Source: Wurfbainia villosa | Taxonomy: Eukaryota; Streptophyta; Magnoliopsida; Zingiberales; Zingiberaceae | Length of the DNA: 64,000 nucleotides | Assembly: GCA_025175895.1 (NCBI GenBank) | Contig: CM046005.1 | Location: forward strand, 63,512,325-63,576,324 | Reading direction: 5' to 3' | Part shown: piece after piece, positions 56,976 to 64,000 of the stretch | Numbering within the stretch: position 1 is the stretch's first letter | Layout: every line of letters starts with the position of its first letter | Translations under genes and position numbers: made by a program | The notes under the pieces: model-generated | What the model was told of the DNA's origin: nothing | Database searches by the model: none | Seen by the model: the letters and a program-made list of their open reading frames with translations, nothing else

Positions 56976-58502
56976 AAGGGTTTAGGGTGTGCCAACCTTG
57001 ATTGGATGGGTAGTTAACTCAACCATGATAAAGGTGGTATTTTAGGTCATTTTCAAGGTTATGGTTACCTTGGAAATACATTTGAGCTTTAATCCTAAAA
57101 GATTTTAGGATGTGCCAATATTATTTGAGAAGTTTGATAAATTGATCAAATTTGCACAATTTAGGTTTAGAGGTTAGTGTGCCATTTTGGGTTTTTGACA
57201 CACTAGGGAGATTAGTAGTATTATGGCAAAAATATGCTTAATTATCTCAAATGGCAACTAATATTAAATTTTATGTATTATTATACCTATATATTTTATA
57301 TGTCATGATTTGATTTGCCATATAACAGGTCATGACATCATGCCTATTTTTATCATTTATATGTCATGATTATGTTTAGGAATTAGGATTGAATGTCATG
57401 TGCTTTAGTTTTATATCATATGTCATGACATCATGATCATTGGCCATGCTTTATTTTTGCTATTATTATGCCATGATCATTTCATGCATTAACTTGATTG
57501 AAAATTGATTTAAGGACTATGGCATGACTTGGAGTCTCATTCATAAGGGAATCAAGTAGGGTTGCCTTATAAAATGCATAAAACCCTAGATTAAATGAAC
57601 CAAAACCCACATCTCACATCCAATTGACATGTATGTGTATTTATACACTCTAGATACATGTGAGATGCTAGGATATGAGTTGAGTTCAAGGTACATAGTT
57701 TTTGCATCTAGAAGGACTATAACTCATCTAATTTCATTGGTGGATCATAGGGAAAGCTTGTGTACAAGTCATGTACATTGAGCCCAAGGAATATGATCCC
57801 AAAATAAGGTTTTGAAAACATTTTAAAATCTTTATGAAAAATCTTGGTGAAATCTATCTTTTGATAGCAATAACCATTGATGAAGTTGATACAAAGTAGG
57901 GCCAAAACATTGAAAATTTTAATGGTTTTGAACTTAATGCCAATCTCACTATTTTATGGGTAAAATAATTTTTAAATATTTTTCACCCATTTTATTGACT
58001 ATAAGTAATATACGTAGCCCCCAGGGCAACGACTCATTGGTAAGGCACGAAGTTCCCCTCTGCGCATCCAGGGGTCGATTCCGCCCTGGCTGCGCGCGCT
58101 GGGCGATTGGAGGTGCACACTGCCCCCTCATCCCAGCGTGGTCGATCCTTCTGGGTAGCATGGGTCCTAACGTGTCGGGCCACGCGTCACCCTGATTTAC
58201 CCTCATTGACCGTTGGGGACTCTAGTTGAAGGTCGTGGGGCAGGGCCGGTCAGCCATCAGGACTAGTAGGGAAGAGAAATCGTACCTGATACCTGATGTA
58301 AATAAAAAAAATATATAAGAAATATACGTATTAAATTTTGTGATTTTTTGATATACGCAGAATTACTTAGTAATTTTCAAAATCCGTTCGATAATCAAAT
58401 TGTGGTTTCATCGATCCGACCGCCTGGAGTGGCGATCGACGATGAGTGGCAACCAATCGTAACTTATCGAGTCATCGCCAATGCTGATTTCGGGAAAACT
58501 AG
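56976..58502 (+). other. B6 3' non-coding region, truncated on the right
   Basis: It matches B4 and B5 except for the SINE at 58017-58320 and scrambled palindromes at 58390-58480. It ends at GGGAAAACTAGG, where family A RT sequence begins; about 550 bases of non-coding DNA, the polypurine tract and the 3' LTR are missing. Confidence 0.8.
58017..58320 (+). mobile_element. tRNA-derived SINE
   Basis: A GC-rich 304-base insert in AT-rich B6 DNA is flanked by ten-base direct repeats AATATACGTA (58007-58016 and 58321-58330). Its head has Pol III promoter-like sequences: box A-like GACTCATTGGTAAGGC (from 58031) and box B-like GGGTCGATTCC (58072-58082). Its tail is A/T-rich (GTAAATAAAAAAAATATATA). 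B3, B4 and B5 show the empty site. It encodes no protein and would depend on a LINE's reverse transcriptase. Confidence 0.85.
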
Positions 58503-59498
58503 GTATTTCTTGTACTATACGTAGATGACATTTTGTTGATTGGCAACAATATCAAGGTGTTATCGGACGTAAGGGTATGGTTGTCTAAACAGTTTGATAT
58601 GAAGGACTTGGGAGAGGTGGGACACATCCTTAAGATCAAGGTTATAAGGGATCGCAGGAAAAGGATGTTGTGCTTATTCCAAGCTTCACACATACACACG
58701 ATTATGGATCGTTTTAGCATGCAGAACTCCAAGAAGGGTTTTCTACCTTTCAGGCATGGAGTTCCTTTATCTAAGGAGATGTGTCCTAGAACATCTGAGG
58801 AGATAGAGGAAATGAAGGCGGTTCATTATGCTTCGGTGGTAGAAAGCCTCATGTATGCGTTGCTATGTACGAGACTAGATATCTGCTATGTCGTGGGCAT
58901 GGTTAGCAGATATCAAAGTAATCCAAGACAGGGGCATTGGATTGCGGTAAAGCATATATTGAAGTACCTGAGAAGGACTAGGAATTATATGTTAGTTTAC
59001 TGGGCAGACCAATTACTCCCTATGGGTTACACGGATTCTGACTTCCAATCTGATAGGGATAACAGTAAGTCTACCTCAGGTTTTGTGTTTACTTTGGGAG
59101 GTGGAGCCATTGTATGGAGGAGTGTCAAGAAGAAATGTGTGGCGGACTCCACCATGGAAGCTGAGTATGTGGCAGCCTCTGAGGCGGCCAAAGAAGTTGT
59201 GTGGCCCAGGAACTTCCTGATGGACTTTGATGTGATTCCTGGTTTTCCCAAAACTATCACAATTTATTGTGATAATAGTGGTGCTGTTGCAAACTCGAAG
59301 GAACCACGAGCCCATAAGGCTAATAAACACATAGAGCGCAAGTACCACCTGATACGAGAAATCGTAAAGAGAGGAGAAGTTGTTGTGGCAAAGATTGCAT
59401 CGGAGGATAACCTGGCAGATCCTTTCACTAAGGCCCTTCCGGTGAGAGCTTTTGATAGGCATGTGGAGGAAATGGGGATCAGATGTATGGCAGTTTGA
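58503..59498 (+). pseudogene. pol: Copia pol fragment: RT C-terminal part and RNase H (third A unit)
   Basis: It begins in frame at VFLVLYVDDILLIGN (58503) and runs without a stop for about 331 codons to TGA 59496-59498. It covers the RT end (MKDLGEVGHIL, MDRFSMQNSKKGF) and the whole RNase H (YTDSDFQSD, STMEAEYVAASEAAKE, YCDNSGAVA, NLADPFTKAL). It is closely similar to 18960-20063 but lacks the frameshift seen there. The first half of RT and everything upstream were lost at the junction with B6; GGT is shared by both sides there. Confidence 0.9.
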
Positions 59499-59520
59499 GG
59501 ATAGCATAGTCTTTTAGTAT

Positions 59521-59531
59521 AAGTGGGAGAT
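59521..59531 (+). other. Polypurine tract, third family A unit
   Basis: AAGTGGGAGAT before TGTTAGG. Confidence 0.85.
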
Positions 59532-60478
59532 TGTTAGGATTTATACTGAAAAGTCTATCTTTTGTATGAACATCTTTATTTTGAAATAAGAATCACATGA
59601 TCATTGTTTGTATATTTTTATGGCTATGCATATTGTCTAATACATTACATTGTAGGTAACATGGTGTGTGGTGTCACACGGGAGATCATGTTATCGGTTC
59701 CTTGTAAAGTATAAGTAAAGGCTCACAACCGAGATGACTTTGGACAAACCATTGGAATGGTTGTAGTGTGATTTGGTATTGGTTTGTCTTGACCATAGAA
59801 TCACACTAGTGCACTTTATGTATATTGAGCAGGACCGACTTAGAGGTGATTCGATTTATTGTTGACTACATAATCGAGTCAGACCTCAGATATTATATTG
59901 TACATACTCTTAATCCTGATATAATAACGGGCACATATACTTAGTAGTTATTTCTTTGATTTACCAATGGGCGAGATTTATAGATTAAATCGATAGGCTC
60001 GGTAAGTTGGAAAATGATATTATTTATATGGTGTGTCGTTGATTATAAGAGGAAACCGTGTCCTATATATTAGGATGATGATGTCCCCTTGAGGAGCTCA
60101 TAAGGTTCATCATGTAAACCCTGCAAGTGGACTTGGTCCGGCATGATGAAAAGGTTGAGTGGTACTACTCATGGAGTTAGATGTTGATTAATTAATGGTC
60201 AGTAAATTAATTAATCGATGGACATTCGAGATCTTAAACATGTGGAGAAAATGTACATATAATATATGGAGCCCATATTAACTTATGGGGGTTGGTGAGG
60301 TAGATCAATGATAATCCTTTAGTGGATTGGATTATCATTAATGGATCGGACTTTATGTGAGCTTGATCCATTGGGTGGCCAAGATCCAACTCCTCCTCAT
60401 GGTCCCTATTGTAGCCTATTAATACCTCATGAAGCTTAGATCCAATGGATAGAAACAAAACTCTAGATCCAAAGGTAG

Positions 60479-60559
60479 AGATTAAATCTCTAGATCCGAC
60501 GGTTGAGATTAAATCTCTAGATCCGACGGTTGAGATTAAATCCCTAGAGCCAATGGTGG
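60479..60559 (+). repeat. 27-base minisatellite, 3 units
   Basis: 81 bases, three exact-length units, upstream of TATAAAAG at 60588. Confidence 0.9.
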
Positions 60560-60587
60560 TGATTAAAACAAGGCTTATCCTTAACTC

Positions 60588-60595
60588 TATAAAAG
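60588..60595 (+). promoter_or_regulatory. TATA box of complete family A LTR
   Basis: TATAAAAG. Confidence 0.6.
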
Positions 60596-61423
60596 GAGGG
60601 CAAGGGGTGGGCAGCAACTAGAATCCAACTAGAGATAGGATTAGGTTTTTTGGGCTACAAGGCTTGGAGGCTAGGGTTTAGGGGTTGGCGGCACCAAATA
60701 AGGAAGGTGTTTCCTTTCTTCTTCTTCCCTCAAGGTGGCCGACGACCTAGCTTCCCTTTCCAGCCCTTGGTCGGCGTCCAAAGCAGCCCCTCTTCCTCTC
60801 TTTGGCCGGCAAAACCTAGGCTTAGGGTTCTCCCTTGGAGCTTTGGTTGGCATTCACCTATTCTCTTCTTCCTCCTTGGCCGGCGGCAAGCTCCAACCTT
60901 GGAGTTTGGTGGTTGGTTAAAAGAAGGAGAAGAGGCTTGTTTCAATTTTTCCTCTTGCTCGGAATGAGCAAGGAAGAAAGATTGGCGATCTAGGAGCTTC
61001 AACTTTTGGTAGATCGTCGCCCACACGACGTCCGAAAGGAGGAAGGACATACAATAGAAGATCGAGAGGTATATCGATTCTCTATTTTCTCTTGTATCAT
61101 GTTTATATTTGTTTTTCAATTATGTGCATGATATATTCTGTTTTGTGGCTAAATAATACTTGGATCCTGAACATAAACATAAAATCCGGCGATCCGTACA
61201 TCGTCTATTCCGTGCTACTCGTAGAATAGAGGTAGGTCGCTTGAACAATAAGTTTGTTCAAGTGACCACTCTAAACGAATAGCACGACGATAACAAGGTT
61301 GCTTGGGTGTTTCCTTTTGTCTAGGATTAAATTTTTTAATCTGGGGACATTGATGGGATCGCCGTGAACAAGCGACCGGGTTGAAGTGGGAAGCGAAGTT
61401 TCCCCTCACAGATCAACCTAACA

Positions 61424-62029
61424 TTTATATGTTGTGGGTGTTTATGCTAGGTATCAGTCATGTGCCAAGGAGTCTCATTTAAGTGCTATGAAAAGAATAA
61501 TGAGATATCTTAAAGGCACTATTAAGGTTGGCTTATGGTACCCATGCACTGAATCATTTGATTTGGTTGGCTACACTGACTCAGATTATGTAGGGTGCAA
61601 GTTAAATAGGAAGAGTACGAGCGGGGGATGTCAGTTCCTAGGTTCGTCACTAGTGAGTTGGTCGAGTCAGAAGCAACATTGTGTTGCTCTCTCCACCTCC
61701 GAGACTGAGCACATAGCCATGGGGGAGAGTGTGTCACAGTTGTTGTGGATGACTCATACATTTGAGGACTATGGGTTATTATACAAGAATGTGCAAGTGT
61801 TGTGTGATAACATGAGAACTATTAATTTGACAAAGAATCCTGCCCACCATTCTAGACGAAGCACATTGAAGTGAGACATCACTTCATTAAAGATCATGTG
61901 GCTAAGGGAGATATTGTACTTAATTATGTTGAGTCAAAGTCTAACCTAGCTGATATCTTTACTAAACCTCTCCCTGAAAAGGAGTTTAGTCACTTGAGAA
62001 GGGAATTAGGCATGTGTGTCACTGAGTGA
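61424..62029 (+). pseudogene. pol: E: RNase H end of a SIRE-like Copia pol
   Basis: Coding sequence starts inside the RT/RNase H connection (VYARYQSCAKESH). It contains YLKGTIKVGLWYP, YTDSDYVGCKLNRKSTSGG, TSETEHIAMGES and CDNMRTINLTKNP. A one-base deletion near 61856 shifts the frame. The continuation (HIEVRHHFIKDHVAKGDI, NLADIFTKPLPEKEFSHLRREL) ends at TGA 62027-62029. It is closely related to D. The 5' part of E is expected to the left of the window, on the far side of the A insertion. Confidence 0.88.
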
Positions 62030-63276
62030 GGATTAAACCTTTCCATGATCATTAGGACCAACTCACCATAACAACAAGAATTTGGAAAGTCTAGATAACT
62101 TGGGAAGCATCTCACACAAACTATAGGGTTAACAAAACTATTTTTTTATTGCTAGTTGGTGGGTTGAGATGCTTAGGTATAACCAACCTACTCGATGTGC
62201 TCATTGCAATCTTTGGGTAAGGATGTTATCGAGATAGCGATCATTAATTTGACTAATTATGGGGAAGACCAGTGCATAACTCATGTGCATTTGGTCCAAA
62301 GATCATAATTAGATATTCCAACCAAGTAAAATTTGTTGGATTTGTTAAAACAATTGTCTCCCTAAGGATAATGCCTTAGAATGTTTATGAAACATGTTCT
62401 TTTCACTATGGGGAATTATATCTTGGGATAGGAATCACTAGTAGAGGTGTTGCTACAAGTAGGAAGAGGCATAAAAACCACCTATTTTTAGAGTATTTGA
62501 AAAGTGTATCAATCGGGAGAAATCCTAGATATTTTAATTTTCATATATTTTTCACTGTAGAAGCATGATGTTAGAATTCTACATGCAAAATTTCAATATT
62601 TATTGAATTTTTTGGAATTTATTATGTGTTTCTGAAGTTGGGTCTGAAAACTGCATAGTTTCATTTATCAGAGAATAGTCGAGCCAGCGCCTCGACTGAG
62701 CTTTAGTTCAGACCAAACAGAAGCGAGGTGTTCTCAACTGGGAGCTCGACTGAGCTTCTAGTCGAGGTGCAACCTCGACTGATACCCCTCGCTTCCTCAC
62801 AGAGTCGAGTGGAGCTCGACCAGCAGCTCGACTGCTCGTAACACAGTCTCACAGAGTAGAGTAGACCTCGACTGGGCACTCAACTGCACACCTCCAAAAG
62901 CCAAGAGGCCTCAACCAGAGGCTCGACTGGACTCTCCCAGGGTTGGTTATCAGTAAACTTACAGTAAAATGAGTAAAAAGGGAGGTGGTTTCAAAACTTA
63001 AAACTTAAAATGCAGATAGCATGAAGGGAGAAGATTTTCATTATGTATCTATAATCTGACCAACTACGTTCGATATATGGTGGTCTGATCGAGTATCCTT
63101 GATTATGAAACCCTTTTCTGTGTTTGCCAAAGGGGGAGGAGAGAGTGTTTATAGTTTAGGTTGACTAACGCAGGGTGGACCTGCGTTGATCTGACTTATA
63201 GTCTGACTATAAACTTCTCTGATATGTGACCTGAATTTAGCTAGAGATACCTAAACATAAACACATTGTCAAACAT
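62030..63276 (+). other. E 3' non-coding region
   Basis: No open frame of note. Many CTCGACTG and CAGTCGAG-type sequences lie at 62675-62940, a parallel to the CAGTCGACTG clusters of B. An AAAGGGGGAG motif lies near 63129, about 150 bases before the real polypurine tract. Confidence 0.7.
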
Positions 63277-63291
63277 AAAAAAGGGGGAGAT
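63277..63291 (+). other. E polypurine tract
   Basis: AAAAAAGGGGGAGAT before TGTTGGAGC. Confidence 0.9.
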
Positions 63292-64000
63292 TGTTGGAGC
63301 TGAAAGCTCCAAGTTATGTTTTGGTGTTTGACAAAGGTTTAAGGCAGGTGAGAAATCCAAGGGTGGACCTTGGTGAAAAGTTCAAGATGGTTATTCCTTG
63401 GCAGGTGAGAAATCCAACGGTAGACCTTGGTGAAAAGTCCAATATGGTTAATTCCTTGGCAGGTGATAAATCCAAGGATGGACCTTGGTTAAAAGTCCAA
63501 GATGGTTAATTCCTTGGCAGCTGGAAATTCCTTGAGGGGGTGCAAAGTGAAAAGTCCAAGAGGGATAATTCCTTGGCAGTAGAGAAATTCCTTGCGGGAG
63601 TGGCAAGGTGAAAAGTCCAAGAATGGTTGATGGTCGGATCTTGGCAAGTAAAGGGTCTAGGGGTAGAGTCCTTACTAGGCATGTTTCAGTCTTAGAGCTG
63701 ACTGAAACAATGGGTCTTAAGGATAACAATGAGTTGACACCTTAATTGTTTCCCTTACTACATTCATCAAGTAGAGAAACTTGTCGTCGGCTAGGTACAG
63801 TCGAGTCGGTGCCTCGACTGCTCCGGAGCAGTCAAGGTGGCACCTCGACTGGTCTTGCGCAGTGGTTAGCAGTGAGAGTCAAAGCTTGACTGCTGCAGGA
63901 CAAGTCACAATTGAGGCATCGCCTCGACTGATCCTAAGCTAAAGGTTATAGACGCAAACATCACTCACCCAACACCTCGACTAAGGCCGGACAGATTTGT
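63292..64000 (+). repeat. E 3' LTR, cut by the window end
   Basis: It starts TGTTGGAGCTGAAAGCTCC after the polypurine tract. It contains a tandem repeat and TCGACTG-type palindrome fragments near 63800-63990. The LTR end lies outside the window. Confidence 0.85.
63348..63648 (+). repeat. Tandem repeat of 57-59 bases in E LTR, 5 units
   Basis: Units begin at 63348, 63405, 63463, 63521 and 63580. Each holds paired CCAAG/CTTGG-type arms (TCCAAGG...CCTTGG, then a second CCAAG...CCTTGGCAG). The array sits at the same LTR position as the mini-inverted-repeat arrays of B and D. Confidence 0.8.

Larger units (their letters stand above)
21862..58502 (+). mobile_element. Tandem array of four family B units (B3-B6) sharing LTRs
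   Basis: The order is LTR (21862-23159), gag, non-coding, PPT; LTR (26752-27857 plus 37235-37453), gag, non-coding, PPT; LTR (41079-42385), gag, non-coding, PPT; LTR (53914-55273), gag, non-coding. The three inner LTRs each have a polypurine tract on the left and a primer-binding site on the right, so each serves two units. C, D and a SINE interrupt the array. The fourth unit breaks off at 58502 without a 3' LTR, against family A RT sequence. Confidence 0.85.
1..61423 (+). mobile_element. Family A Copia deletion derivative, tandem and heavily interrupted
   Basis: Pieces of one Copia family recur in the order LTR (1-1365), pol (1366-2097), LTR (6072-6656 plus 17704-17958), pol (17959-20063), LTR (20097-21861), pol (58503-59498), LTR (59532-61423). 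All are on the plus strand and are interrupted by a CACTA fragment and by family B elements. The internal part holds only integrase C-terminus, reverse transcriptase and RNase H; Gag, protease and the integrase core are absent. The two visible left LTR-pol junctions are identical. The right LTR ends CCTAACA at 61423 and is followed directly by family E coding sequence, so A probably inserted into E. That the pieces form one original tandem array is inferred from order and shared junctions. Confidence 0.65.
59532..61423 (+). repeat. Family A LTR, complete
   Basis: 1892 bases from TGTTAGG to CCTAACA, a perfect 7-base terminal inverted repeat. This is the only complete copy in the window and it defines the boundaries used for the others. 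It is followed at once by family E coding sequence. Confidence 0.88.

Noticed and set aside
58072..58082. A functional tRNA gene at the SINE head
   Set aside because: Only box A-like and box B-like elements are seen; a full cloverleaf with anticodon and acceptor stems cannot be drawn.
57949..58206. Protein-coding frames on both strands over the SINE
   Set aside because: They lie in the GC-rich SINE body and run into host AT-rich sequence, with no domain. Target duplications and Pol III-like boxes explain the segment better.

Overview
The window is plant nuclear DNA made almost entirely of nested LTR retrotransposons; I see no host gene, rRNA or tRNA gene. The evidence for a flowering plant is: several families of Ty1/Copia elements with 1.2-2.2 kb LTRs, primer-binding sites matching plant initiator-tRNA-Met (TGGTATCAGAGC), a piece of a CACTA (En/Spm) DNA transposon with plant-type coding exons, and a tRNA-derived SINE. 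The repeat density suggests a large genome. I cannot name the species, and a monocot is only a guess.

Four LTR families are present; the letters are mine. Family A (LTR about 1.89 kb, TGTTAGG...CCTAACA) keeps only the distal part of pol (integrase C-terminus, reverse transcriptase, RNase H) and resembles the Tork/Angela group. Family B (LTR 1.3-1.6 kb, TGTTGGTGCAATC...) has a Gag gene but no protease, integrase, reverse transcriptase or RNase H. Family C (one copy, 9.4 kb) is a complete but mutated Copia element. Families D (one copy, 7.9 kb) and E (3' end only) resemble the SIRE/Maximus group and share primer-binding site, polypurine tract and LTR architecture with B.

Layout from left to right: A LTR and pol piece (1-2097); CACTA fragment, minus strand (2098-6071); A LTR piece (6072-6656) holding B1 (6657-17698), which itself holds B2 (from 11265); the rest of that A LTR, a second A pol and its 3' LTR (17704-21861); a tandem run of four B units sharing LTRs (21862-58502), with C inserted in the second LTR (27858-37229), D inserted in the third unit's 3' non-coding region (45931-53813) and a SINE in the fourth unit (58017-58320); a third A pol piece and LTR (58503-61423); then the RNase H end, 3' non-coding region and start of the 3' LTR of E (61424-64000), into which A appears to have inserted. 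Five-base target duplications are visible for B1 (AATAA), C (TTGGC) and D (GTTTG), and a ten-base one for the SINE.

All protein genes carry stops or frameshifts, many of them C-to-T or G-to-A changes. The most interesting signals are in non-coding DNA: (1) both A and B are arranged as LTR-internal-LTR-internal concatemers; (2) B is a Gag-only family that may be served in trans by D/E-like elements; (3) the LTRs of B, D and E carry arrays of small CCAAG/CTTGG inverted repeats whose two halves appear to change together; (4) B and D share a covarying stem-loop near the LTR end; (5) a second polypurine tract about 110-160 bases upstream of the real one is retained in B, D and E; (6) clusters of the palindrome CAGTCGACTG are locally scrambled in some copies but not in their flanks.
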